64,000 bases of DNA from Rhipidocladum racemiflorum (taxonomy: Eukaryota; Streptophyta; Magnoliopsida; Poales; Poaceae): the NCBI GenBank assembly GCA_036346355.1, contig CM070572.1, positions 11,663,001-11,727,000 on the forward strand, given 5' to 3'. The notes under the pieces are model-generated. The model was given only the letters and a program-made list of their open reading frames with translations. It was not told the origin of the DNA and made no database searches. Positions 11,573 through 22,770 of the stretch are shown piece by piece (within the stretch, counting starts at the first letter, position 1; every line of letters begins with the position of its first letter). The position numbers were made by a program, and so were the translations under genes.

Positions 11573-12790
11573 ATGGCGTCAGATAAGTATGTTAATCGTC
11601 CTCCTATGCTTAATGATTCAAATTTTTCTTATTGGAAGAGTCGCATGCAATCCTATATTGAAGCTCAAGGTAATGATGTTTGGCGCAAAGTTTCTACTGT
11701 TTTTGATGTTCCTGATATAGTCACCAATGATAACAAAGTAGACGTTGATTTGAATGCTAAAGCTAGAAACTTGATTTTTCAAGGAATTTCTGAAAAAGAA
11801 TTTGATCGAGTTTCTCATCTACGATCTGCTTATTCTGTTTGGAAGACATTATGTGACTATCATGAAGGTTCTACTAAGATTAAGAAAGTGCGCAAAAATA
11901 TTTACCAAAAAGATTTTTCTAATTTTGCTATGAGACCAGGTGAATCAATTGATGATCTTTTCTCCCGATTTGAGAAAATCTTGTGTAATTTGCGTGGTGT
12001 TGGAGTTACTAATTCAGTTGAGGATAACGCTAGTAAAATTTTGAGATCTCTTAGTCCTGAATGGCGCATGGTTGTTACTGCAATTAATCAAACTGTTGAC
12101 TTGGATACTTTGACCATGGATGATCTTTATTCTAGACTGAAAACTTATGAGATGGATTCTTTGTCACCTAGTGATAATAAATCTTCTACACATGCACTTG
12201 TTGCTAACCCCAGCACTTCGTCTGGATTACCATCTTTTGGTTCCTTATGCGCATTGGCTTCTTTTTCAGATGAACAGTTTGAGATGCTTCCTGAAGAAGA
12301 TCTTGTGCTCATCTCCTCACGTGCTTTTAAAGCACTCAACAATTTGAGGATGAGGAGGCGTGGAGGCACAACTTCGAGGTCCTTCAACTGTTTTGAGTGT
12401 GGCTTTCCCGGGCATATCAAAGCAAATTGTCCCAAGTTGAAGAAGAAGGAAGAAAGGGAACCGGCACAACGCAGCTCAAGACACACTACCCCTAGGCGCC
12501 CCAATTTTCGAAAAGTTGCAAAGAAAGTCTTAGCCGCCATAGAGGAGTGTGATCTTAGTGATGTGGACTTTGAGAGTGATGATGAGCCACATGACAAGAA
12601 GAAGGACAAGAAGGGAGATCCTGATGATGACTTCACCGGGATGTGTTTTATGGCTAGAAGGGATAGCGACAACGACTCCGACCTTGAAGAGGTGAGACCT
12701 TCTTATGATGAGCTTGAGTATGCCATGGTTAAATTAGCTTCAGAACTTAAAAATCTAAGAAGGCTCTTAAAGAAAAGATCTAGAAATTGA
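11573..12790 (+). CDS. gag: copia Gag polyprotein part
   Basis: This 405-residue frame starts 25 bp after the LTR. The N-terminal part (NRPPMLNDSNFSYWKSRM and onward) is the copia gag (UBN2-type) fold. A CCHC zinc knuckle, CFECGFPGHIKANC, lies near 12388-12429 and binds RNA. An acidic, lysine-rich tail follows. The frame ends at TGA 12788-12790. Beyond it, coding-like sequence continues in other frames (12861-13383) with cysteine pairs and a coiled-coil character, so Gag-Pol was once longer. Gag alone could still be made. Confidence 0.85.
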   Translation: MASDKYVNRPPMLNDSNFSYWKSRMQSYIEAQGNDVWRKVSTVFDVPDIVTNDNKVDVDLNAKARNLIFQGISEKEFDRVSHLRSAYSVWKTLCDYHEGSTKIKKVRKNIYQKDFSNFAMRPGESIDDLFSRFEKILCNLRGVGVTNSVEDNASKILRSLSPEWRMVVTAINQTVDLDTLTMDDLYSRLKTYEMDSLSPSDNKSSTHALVANPSTSSGLPSFGSLCALASFSDEQFEMLPEEDLVLISSRAFKALNNLRMRRRGGTTSRSFNCFECGFPGHIKANCPKLKKKEEREPAQRSSRHTTPRRPNFRKVAKKVLAAIEECDLSDVDFESDDEPHDKKKDKKGDPDDDFTGMCFMARRDSDNDSDLEEVRPSYDELEYAMVKLASELKNLRRLLKKRSRN

Positions 12791-15700
12791 TAGTTCCAAT
12801 TCTGAAATTGCAAGGCTTAGATCTTTAATTCACGATGATGATTCTTGCAAATCTTGTGATATGCTACAATCTGAAGTTATTGCTTTAAGGAATGTTCATG
12901 CTTCCTGTTGCATCAAAATGAGAAACATATTAAACATGCTAGCTGTTCCAATCGATGATTTGCATGGTTTAATTTCTTGTCCTAAATGCTCAATTCTTGA
13001 ATTGAAATTGAAAGATGCAAATGCTAGAGTTTCTCATATGACTAATGATATGCTCACTCATGAGGTTCTTTCATGCTCTACTTGTCGCAAAAGCAGAAGA
13101 GAAAGTTGATATTCCTTGCAATAATTGTCTTGTGCTCTCTCGAAAAGTTGATTACTTGGAAAAGTCGTTAGAGCGTTTTACTAAAGGAAAGAAAAACCTA
13201 AATATGATTTTGGATCAATCAAAAGTCAGCACTCATCACAAAGGTTTAGGTTTTGATCATTATGCTCATCACAAAACACATGATCCTCTTGTTGTTAAAG
13301 CTCTTGAAAGTGGAAAGTTTGAAATTGTCAAAGAGCACGAGAAAACTGCTTTTAAATCTCTGGAATTTTATCTTCTACTATGATGAGTGCAAATGTTTCT
13401 TCTACTTCTAAAGCTAAACATCATATTAAATACACTTGCACTCAATGTGGTAAAGATGGCCATTTAGTTCGATTACGCTTTAGACTAGCTAAACAAAGAA
13501 TGGAGAGAAATGTTCAATGCTAAGTCTAATGTCGAGAAAGGCACACTCTGCTTCTCATTATGATAAAAATCCTCGTGTTATGTCTATGGTTTCATTGGTC
13601 GTATGTCTCAATCTTTGGATTCCTAAAACTCTTTTATCTAACCCGTATTGAGACATCGACATTCCCTTTGTGTAGGTTGTGCGAGAGAGGAAGGAGAACA
13701 TATGGTTCATAGATTACGGATGTTCACGTCATATGACTGAGATTCAAAATGGTTCTCCTCCCTCACACAAAGTTCAGGTGATGAGGTTATCACTTTTGGC
13801 GATGATTCAAAGGGACGGATTCTTGGAAAAGGAATTGTGCGAGTCAATGAAAACTTCGTTCTCAAGGATGTAGCTTTGGTAAGTAAGCTCAAGTATAATT
13901 TGCTCTCGATCTCGATTTGCTTGATGAAGATCTTGAGGTGAGATTTAGGAAAAATTCTTGTCGTATATTAGATGTTTCGAAAATCTAGTATGCAATATCA
14001 CTCGCATTGGTCGCTTGTTTAAAGGTGATTTTTCATATCCAACATCCGAAACTACATGTCTTGTCTCCCAAGTTTCTAAAGATTTAACTTTTGGCATCGT
14101 AGACTTGGTCATATTGGTTTCGATCATCTTTCACGCATAAGTAAATCAAACTTGCTTAGAGGTTTGCCTGAATTTAAGATTGATAAAACAAGTAATTTGG
14201 TTTGCTCCTCCTGTCAACATGGAAAAATGACTGCATCTCCACATTTTCCTATTTACTGCTGTTATGACTAATGCTCCAGTCAGCTTCTACATATGGACAC
14301 TGTTGGACCTGCTAGAGTGAAATCTGCAGGAGGTAAGTGGTATGTTCTTGTTATTGTGGATGATTACTCTAGGTACTCTTGGGTATATTTCTTGTCTACC
14401 AAAGATGAAGTTTTTGAATGTTTTCAAGAGCTTGCATTAAGGTTGTTTAGGGAATTGCACGAAGCACTTAAAGTAATTAGGAGTGATAATGGAGGAGAAT
14501 TCAAGAATACTCTTTTTCTTCCTTTTGTTCCAAACATGGTATTGAGCATCAATTTTCTTCTGCTCGTGTTCCTCAACAAAATGGTGTAGTTGAGAGGAAA
14601 AATCGTACATTGGTTGAGATGGCTAGGACTATGCTTGATGAATTTTCAACTCCTAGGAAGTATTGGGCTGAAGCTATATCTACCGCTTGCTATGTTTCAA
14701 ATAGAGTATTTTTGAGAGCAAAGCTACATAGAACTTCCTATGAACTTCGTTTTGGTCGTACCCCTAGCATCTCTCATATGCGTGTTTTTGGTTGCAAATG
14801 CTTTATTCTCAAACATGGAAATCTTGATAAATTTGAATCTAGATGCTCAGATGGACTTTTTCTTGGTTATGCTCTTCATACTCGTGGTTACCGTGTGCTG
14901 AATTTAGAGACTAACAAAATTGTTGAGACTTGTGAAGTCACTTTTGATGAGGCTAGCCCCAGTACTAGACCCGACTCTTCAGGGACACAGGTGACTTACG
15001 GTTCTGAAAGTATCTTTTTGGAAGAAAGTGATGATGAAGATGAAGATGACAGTGGCAATCAAGTTGACAACCCACCAGTCGGACCCGACCACGAGGAAGA
15101 AACTCAAGCAACTACGAATCCTCACATGGTAATGTACATGAGACAAGCTGCCAGTTTACGCACCAATGCACATACAACGTAGACATCCTCCTGGACAGAT
15201 GATTGGTGAGTTAAAGCGTGCGTGTACTTCAAAGCAGTACAATACTAATGCCTCATATGCTCATCTTTGCTTTTGTTGCATCGTTTGAACCCCAAGATGT
15301 AAGTCACGCTTTATCGATGAGTCTTGGATTAATGCCATGCATGAGGAACTTGAGAATTTTGAGCGTAATCAGGTTTGGGTCTTAGTTCCACCTCCTGTAG
15401 GTCATAATATTATTGGAACTAAATGGGTATTTAAGAATAAACAAAATGAAGATGGGGTTGTTGTAAGAAATAAAGCTAGGTTGGTTGCTCGAGGTTTTAC
15501 TCAAATTGAAGGACTTGATTTTGATGAAACTTTTGCACCTGTTGCAAGACTTGAAGCCATTAGAATTTTGTTGGCCTTTGCTGCATCTAAAGGTTTTAGA
15601 TTGTATCAAATGGATGTTAAAAGTGCTTTTCTTAATGGCTTCATCAATGAGGAGGTTTATGTTAAGCAACCACCTGGTTTTGAGAATCCCAAGTTACCAG

Positions 15701-16822
15701 ATCATGTTTTCAAACTATCAAAAGCTTTATATGGTTTAAAACAAGCACCTCGGGCTTGGTATGAGCGTCTTAAATCATATTTGCTAAAAAATAATTTTGT
15801 AATGGGCAAAGTGGATAAAACTTTATTTTCACTCAAGCATGGCAATGATCTCTTACTTGTTCAGATTTATGTGGATGATATCATCTTTGGAGGTACTTCT
15901 CATGCTCTTGTTGCCAAGTTTTCAGACACTATGAGCAGGGAATTTGAGATGAGTATGATGGGTGAGCTCACATACTTTTTGGGCTTACAAGTCAAGCAAA
16001 CAAAGCAAGGTATCTTTATTCATCAAACGAAGTACACAAAAGATCTTCTTCGACGTTTTGAGATGGATACATGCAAACCAATTTCCACACCAATTGGTAC
16101 AACAACTGTTTTGGATCCGGATGAAGAAGGAGAAACGGTTGATCAAAAGGAGTATCGAAGGATGATTGGGTCGCTTCTTTATCTCACCGCTTCAAGGCCA
16201 GATATACACTTTGCTGTGTGCTTATGTGCTCGTTTTCAAGCTTCTCCACGTGCCTCTCATCGACAAGCGGTAAAACGAATTCTTCGCTATTTACAATCCA
16301 CTTTAGAGTTTGGCTTATGGTACTCTTCATCATCTTGTTATCACTTAGAGCCTACTCTGATGCTGATTTTGCGGGTTGTAGAATTAATAGGAAAAGTACA
16401 TCCGAACATGTCACTTTATTGGTACATCTTTAGTTGCTTGGTCATCTAGAAAACAAGTTTCGTTGCTCTCTCAAGCTACTGAATCTGAATTTGTTCTTCT
16501 TCTTTGCATGTTGTGCACAAGTGCTTTGGATGATTTCAACTTTAAAGGATTTTGGATTATATTTAGATAGTGTTCCACTTTTCTCGTGATAACACTAGTG
16601 CTATCAATATTGCTAAAAATCCAAAGGCAACATTCTCGAACAAAGCATATTGATATTCGCTATCATTTTCTTCGAGATCATGTGGAAAAGGGAGATGTTG
16701 TTTTGCATTTTGTTGATTCTGAGTTGCAACTTGCTGATATTTTCACAAAACCACTTGATGCTTCTCGATTTGCTTTTCTAAGAGGAGAATTGGGAGTTGT
16801 GCATCCCATGAGCCTGTTTTGA
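12791..16822 (+). pseudogene. pol: copia Pol (protease, integrase, RT, RNase H), frame-broken
   Basis: Pol domains are present in order but in several frames. The protease motif reads WFIDYGCSRHMT (about 13700); the usual catalytic D-S/T-G is D-Y-G. A GAG-pre-integrase segment (LVCSSCQHGKM) lies near 14200. The integrase core has D in MDTVGP (14293), D in RSDNGGEF (about 14480) and E in GVVERKN after a frame change near 14580. Reverse transcriptase is in the long frame 15337-16449 with YVDDIIFG near 15870. RNase H (SDADFAGC near 16355, then HIDIRYHFLRDHVEKGD near 16650) ends at 16822. A second zinc knuckle near 13435 has lost its last cysteine. The element could move only with enzymes supplied in trans. 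Confidence 0.85.
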
Positions 16823-17860
16823 GGGGGAGTTTCCTTGCCAAGTCCTTTAGTTGATGAGCTTACTTTATCATATTTCTTTATATATTATGTAATTGAGCTG
16901 AAATACGACAATCTAAATTGCTTTACTTGAACTAAAAGTGACATTGCGGAATTCCTTGGTTAGATTGTCTATAGCTAAATACTCTGTGATATCTTACTCT
17001 TCTAGGCTTGATATTGAATCTTCTTGACAAATTTGGGCTATGGAGCAAGTGTGTTTTCAGCTTTACTCTTTCAAAAGGCCTTTTAATCTCTATGCATGTT
17101 TACAATCAAAGAAAAAGAAAAAGCAAAGGGAATCAAGAAAAAGGGTTGTTAAAAGCAAAGGTCTTAAGTTGTGCGCTTGGACTTGCTTTCCTCTAAAAGA
17201 TAAGATGTATGCTTCAAGCATGCCATTCCCTAAAAAGACAAGATGTATGCTTCAAGCATGCCACTCCGATAAAATAAAAGAAGTATGCTTCAAGCATGCC
17301 ACATGCAGTTAATCGTTTTTTAAAAGATTAAATTGGCCTACTAGATTGGAGTTGAAACTATTTGCTCGCCCTGAGTTGTTAGTTGCTTCAGCTTTGAGTC
17401 TTGCTTTTCTGCTAAGGTTTTACTTAGTACTTGGCTATAGTAGACTGAACTAGGGTTGAGATGCATGTCATTCCCTAACTTGTTAAAATCACATCAAGTT
17501 CATGTATTTTGCGTATTATATGATATATAAGGTTATATGATCGAATGAGCTCATCTTTTCCTATCTTGGCACTCCTTGGTTTCTCTTTTGTGAATTCATT
17601 GTTAAAAAAAAAAATTAAACATGTTGTTCTCTCTTTTGTATTCTTGATGAATCCATTGTCAAAGGGGGAGAAGTTTGGAGAATTTTGAATTTTTGGGTAC
17701 ATTGCACATTCACACACGTTTTTTTTTCTTAGGGGGAGATTTTTGTGTTTTTCTCCTTGGCCCTTGATTTTAAACCTTTTGATTTCAAAAAACTTTTCTT
17801 GTGAACTGATTGTCAATTGCAAATGTTCAATTCTATGTGGTGTTGCCAATGTTTTCATCA
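16823..17860 (+). other. non-coding 3' internal region of the copia element
   Basis: About 1 kb lies between the end of RNase H and the polypurine tract. It contains several GGGGGAG purine runs (about 16826, 17646, 17733) besides the one used next to the 3' LTR, and a three-copy 38-bp tandem repeat at 17200-17300. No envelope-like ORF can be supported. Confidence 0.6.
17209..17297 (+). repeat. three 38-bp tandem repeats with a palindromic core
   Basis: The 13-base palindrome ATGCTTCAAGCAT occurs at 17209-17221, 17247-17259 and 17285-17297, exactly 38 bases apart. Each copy continues into GCCA. The intervening bases diverge moderately. Confidence 0.8.
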
Positions 17861-17870
17861 AGGGGGAGAT
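17861..17870 (+). other. copia polypurine tract
   Basis: AGGGGGAGAT directly precedes the 3' LTR start at 17871 and is the expected primer for plus-strand synthesis. Confidence 0.85.
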
Positions 17871-19370
17871 TGTGAAATCGTGTGCTGAAAAATTAGGTTA
17901 GAATTGAATTTGCAAAATGTGTCGTTTCAGTTAATTATTTGATATGCTTGTGATAGCATGGTAATTATTTTTACTTGATGCAATGCGCTCGTGTGAGTGA
18001 TTGCATGGACTGATCTTGAGTCAAGTTGGAAGAACTTGTGCTTGGAAAATTGTTTTGTGTTTGTTCACGTGCAGGTGTTGCTTGAGGTTGAACGTGGTCG
18101 ATGACGAGGATCGGAACTAGGTTCTGGGATGAATCGAGGTTCGTATGATCGGGATGTCATGCGAGGTGTTCAGACTAGAGAACAGTGCACGTGAGAGAGA
18201 GAGTCACGCGGTAGCGGCAGGTGGCCCGTACGCGTGCATGCGAGATTTTTGAGTTGTATGCATATATTGGGCCATGTGTTATTGGACCAAATACATATGC
18301 ATGTATCCAGTTAGAGATAAGATAGGGAGGTACTTGTTTAGGACTCTTAAGGTGGATGTCACATTGGTCACGGACTCTTTTTGAGTACCGAGTCGAAGTC
18401 TCGTTCGGTCAGGAAGTGCGTACATGACAGCCATATAAAGGCAGGGCATTGCCTGTGTAATTGAGGTAGGAGTAGTTCCCTTGGATTAGCCGCACGCACA
18501 AAACACGAAAAAGAAGAAGCGACCGGAACAAGAAGCCGAGGCGGAGCACCTCCTGATAGCAGCCGAGCAAAAGAAAAGGTGACCAGGACGTCAAGCCGAA
18601 GCTCCAGGAAACGGTGCAATTCCCGGTGGACCTTGGCCGTGCGTGAGACCAGGCTCCCGGTGGTTTGAGTCAACCAGCACGTCGTGCGTGACGTGCATGT
18701 ATTTTGCTATGACTTGGAAGTCTATGTGGTAACCATGAAATACAAATCCTCTTAATTATTTTATGCACTTTGGATTGAATGCAAGCTCTTCCGTGTTGCA
18801 TTGTTCTGAAATAGTGCTGGGTAGTGCTAATGCTTCACGCATTGTTTAATTGGTATGGTCTTGAACTGCTATATTAGTGCGTAAGGTGTTTACAGAACTT
18901 GTTATTTTTAACATGCGAAGTTGGTTAAGGTTCATTTAATTTACAAGTTTAATCTATTTTACTTCCATAATCCTAGATTAAGTATTTTAGATTGTTTCTT
19001 GCAGTTGGTTAATATTTATTAATTTCTAGAATTAATAAAAACAAAAATTAGGGTTAGATTGATTTCTGTCATAATCTGTTGCAGTCAACTTACGAAAATC
19101 ATATCGTTTGATCCGTAGATCCGATTGAGTCAATTCTTGTTGGGTTAGTTTCCAAATTGAATCTAGTTTATACAGTAAAAATTTCACATCAATTGGACGG
19201 TTGGATTTCCGGGAATTTGCAATTTACCGAACAACTGTCAATCTGTTTTTGTGTAAAATCAAAGCAAACTTTTATATTTTGTTTAGGGGGTTTAAAGAAT
19301 CACTAAAAATTTGTTTTAGCACCCGCTCAATCATTCACCCCCCCTCTGATTGACGCCATCCGATCCTACA
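17871..19370 (+). repeat. copia 3' LTR
   Basis: This 1500-bp repeat is nearly identical to the 5' LTR and is followed by the target duplication GCCGC. The antisense 101-residue open frame at 18368-18673 is also present in the 5' LTR (10545-10850) simply because the sequence is repeated. Confidence 0.93.
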
Positions 19371-21525
19371 GCCGCACCATCCAACGCCGCCGCCGCCTCG
19401 TCCCGTACCCTAACCCTAGCCCGAGTCCCCTCCTCTCTGCTCGATCGATCGAATCGATCGATCTGTGGTGACACCGCCCACCGGGCCCCACCTGTCATGC
19501 ACCCCCAGCCGCTCGCGTGGGCCGGCCGCTTGGGCCTCGCCCCGCGCCCGCCGTTGCCAGGCCAAAATGGGCCGTGGCCCACGCGCCAGCCCACACTGTT
19601 AAAAACAATGTTTTTTTTTTGGATTTATAATTCATTTATAAAATCCGAAAATTCGTTTTAATATCTAGAAAATTCCCGAAAAATTCCGTGAACCCCAGAA
19701 GATTCACGAATACATTTCCCGAACCGTCTCGTGCCACTGAGTCCAAAAATGCCCTCCGTTCCTCAGTCCGAACTCCCAAAAAAATTCCAAAATGCCCAGT
19801 TGCCCCGTTCCTTCTCGTCCGGTTTTCAGTTTCGATTTTCGTTTTCTCTTTCAGTCGTTGTTGTTCGTTTATTTATGTTATTTTGCCTCTTCCGCGCTAG
19901 ATACGACCGTCGAGCCGCCGTTGGAGCAGGAGCAGTACCTGGAGACGGATCAGGACCAGACGGACGACGGGAACGACTACCTCCCCTACGGTTCAGCCGA
20001 TCCGACCGCCGAGCAAGGCAAGCCGTACACCGTTGATCATATTGAACCTATTCATGCCATGTATACTTAGTACTTATTTTATACCGCATTATTTTACTGT
20101 ATGTTGAATTATTGAAATCCAGTATTTTAGAATGACATGATACCTAGATAATGCCGAATTGCTCATGGAACTTCCTTGAAAAATATTGAATTCCAAATAA
20201 ATCCTTGTAACCCTAGGAAGTATATATACCTAGTTAAGTTAGATGTTATTCAGGTTAGTATGATCTAAAAATCTTGGAAAATGGAAAAAAAAATTGCTGT
20301 CGAGCCGCTGGCTCGGTTGTTTTGGAAATGTGCTACAGTCTGGGGGACAGTATTGGATAAATCCCGAGTGGATGAGATTCCAATCCCCGTCTGATGATTA
20401 TGCCTTGGTTTGTCTGGTGGCCGGTACCGTGGGTATCGGAATGGGTTTGTGGATGGAAAGGCTTGGTCTTTGGCAGTGTAAGGTTAATAACCCCCTTGAG
20501 CAAAGTAAATAACTTAAGTTCCCGCTCAACCACAGGTCGGACTGGTCAGTGGGCCTGCCCCCGACATAGCTCAGTAAATTAATCATTCCTGAACAAAAAT
20601 TGGATTAAATTGGGGTACTATTCTCCGAGGAGAATAGGGATCGGCCTTCCCGGCAGGGAAGTATACCGAAGGGGTGGAACAGGAATGGTCCTTAGTGTCA
20701 TACCCTGGTTCTCACAACGGTAGGTGCTATAGCTGGAATAACCAGGTCCAGGATAGCGCGAGCCTATCGGTTAACAACTAAACACAGGAATGATTAACGA
20801 AATGCTGTGATAATCTCGGCCCGGCCGCATGCATTTAAGTTGCATGTTAACTCGCGATTGGCATAAACGGTCGTAGATATCTTGTGGGTAAAGCTGAGCA
20901 TATCTGCATAGTTAATCAAATGGTAATTGATTACGCCATACTTCCGGTTAATGAAGTTAAGTTTGAAATTGGGGTGATACCCGAAACCTCGCTCAAGTAA
21001 TGTGTTGGAATTGGGATAAAATGGTTAACGTTGCTAAACTTGGAAAACCTCCTTTTACTACTTAATTATGGTTTGTGCTTCAAATGTAAAATGAGTTATA
21101 AAACAAAACTGCATCCAAATACTTACAACCCTATTGCCATTCTTTGGATAATTCCTTTGCATATAGTATTCAGAAGTTTCCTGTACGACTTGTTGAGTAC
21201 TCTGTACTCACCCTTGCAACCCCACCCGTTTCAGAATGCGAAGAAGCCGGAGCCTACCAAGAAGTCGTAGATGGCGACTTAGTTTGGTTTTAGGTCTCGT
21301 CTGTCGCTCAGGCCTTGCCTGTGGCTTACTTTTGGTAGTGTACCTTATTCAAGCTCTTGACGCTTCCCTTGTAAAAATTCTGGCCCTTAGGCCTTATATT
21401 TAATAAAAAGAGTTGAATCGCTTTTGGTCTGGCCAAATACTCTTGTCTTTTCCAACAGTTAATCATCCTGGGTAACTGTTGCGAGTCTCGGATTTGCCCC
21501 TAAAAAGGCGGTCCATCACAGTACA

Positions 21526-22113
21526 GTGTCACAGTGGTGTCTACAATCTAGATATAAACCCATTCACTACCGAAAGAAATACGTGTGAAATAGAATTCAT
21601 AACTCCAATATTCTTTATTCACCTTCTTAAAAAAAATGGTAAATACCACTCCAAGATTACAACTTTACACCAAAACTTTCCTAACTTCGATATCTGCCGC
21701 TCTGTCATGGGGAAAAAAGAAATTGAGGGAAAAATAAGAAACACAGGCATTCTCCGATCAGAGATGGCAACAGGTTTGTATCTGACGGGTATCACCACCT
21801 TGTATATGTACCTATATTAGTAAAATTTATCCGCTATAATACTCATACCCTACCCGCACACGGATACAAAATTTACTTGTACGCGTACCTATGCTGGTAA
21901 TGGGGACATAATGGGTAAACTGCACCCACACCCGCATTATAGACAGATGCCTCCGTAAGCTGCAGCAGTATATCTTATAAGGCAATTCAATAAAAATGCA
22001 ATAGATATTTGTATTAAAAATTAAATATTATACTAGAGTGTACAGTTGAATTTTGAGTAGTATATCTTATAAGATAGTTAGGGTTTAGAGATTTTGATGG
22101 ATTGATCGACTGG
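21526..22113. other. spacer between LTR elements, possible small hAT remnant
   Basis: No gene is seen. The stretch 21755-21950 begins AGAGATGGCAACAGG and has repeated ACCCGC/GGGTA motifs. This resembles ends of some hAT-type miniature elements, but a matching terminus and duplication were not found. It ends at the ACTGC target duplication (22114-22118) of the gypsy element. Confidence 0.35.
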
Positions 22114-22118
22114 ACTGC

Positions 22119-22735
22119 TGTTTGCACCAAAATTCGGCATGTATTAAAATCGGTCTGAGACGAAAACGGAAAGGTATTCATATGGAAAGAAATCGGTAAA
22201 CGAATCGGAAAAGGAATCCGTCTCTAAAAAGGAAAGGAAATCAGATTAGAGGCCGATACGATCGTGTCCATGTACAACTCGGATCGGCGGTGTGTTATAA
22301 AAGGGGGGAGACGTTGAGCGAAAATCAATCAATTTCAACTACACACATCTACTTTTTACAAGCTTTTTCTTTTACATTGTTTTAGCCTCATAGATCTCTT
22401 TGCAAGTCGACGGAATCAACATAGCTGCGCATCGCCGATTGTTGATTTTAGCCGATTTCACCCAGGTTTGATCTGCTTCGTTTTGTTGCGCATCGCCTTC
22501 TCGAAGCCGATTTTACCTTGTATCCGGATCAACTGTAACCAGTTGATTTAGTTACCTCCTAATCGGTTCTTGCCGACTAGCGAAAAGCCGATAGATCCTT
22601 GTTTATCGGCTTTGATCGAATTACAAACTCTACCTTGTCAATTTCAGGTCAAATTGACTGGCACGCTCTACAAACCCGGTGTTTGTCTTGTGTGTTTGAG
22701 GCTGAAAACCTTCCTTCACGTTTTTAGCGCGAACA
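22119..22735 (+). repeat. gypsy 5' LTR
   Basis: This 617-bp repeat has a TATA-like TTATAAAAGG near 22293-22303. The internal region begins TATTTTGGCACGCCC, the likely primer-binding region; I could not assign the tRNA. Confidence 0.9.
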
Positions 22736-22770
22736 TATTTTGGCACGCCCGGTGGGACACAACAAAAAGA

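Larger units (their letters stand above)
10045..19370 (+). mobile_element. Ty1/copia LTR retrotransposon, 9.3 kb
   Basis: Two long terminal repeats (10045-11547 and 17871-19370), each starting TGTGAAATCG and ending CGATCCTACA, enclose gag-pol. The target duplication GCCGC stands at 10040-10044 and 19371-19375. Domain order is gag, protease, integrase, reverse transcriptase, RNase H, which is copia order. A primer-binding site complementary to initiator tRNA-Met follows the 5' LTR and a purine tract precedes the 3' LTR. The two LTRs differ at only about ten positions by eye, so the insertion is recent. Nevertheless pol carries several frameshifts. The roughly 1 kb non-coding stretch after RNase H is reminiscent of SIRE/Maximus elements, but lineage is only suggested. 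Confidence 0.92.
9445..21520 (+). mobile_element. solo LTR of a Ty3/gypsy-like element, split by a copia insertion
   Basis: A unit beginning TGAAACATCC and ending CCATCACA is flanked on both sides by the same 5-bp GTACA (9440-9444 and 21521-21525). Removing the nested copia element (10045-19370) and its duplicated GCCGC leaves about 2.7 kb. No gag or pol domain lies inside, so this is a solo LTR formed by unequal recombination. An internal TATA-like CTATAAAAG (about 9925) and a polyadenylation-like AATAAAAAG (about 21403) fit LTR promoter and terminator functions. The GC-rich open frames at 9434-10049 and 19350-20070 are parts of this LTR, not host genes. LTRs this long are usual in large gypsy families of grasses; the exact family is not identified. 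Confidence 0.75.
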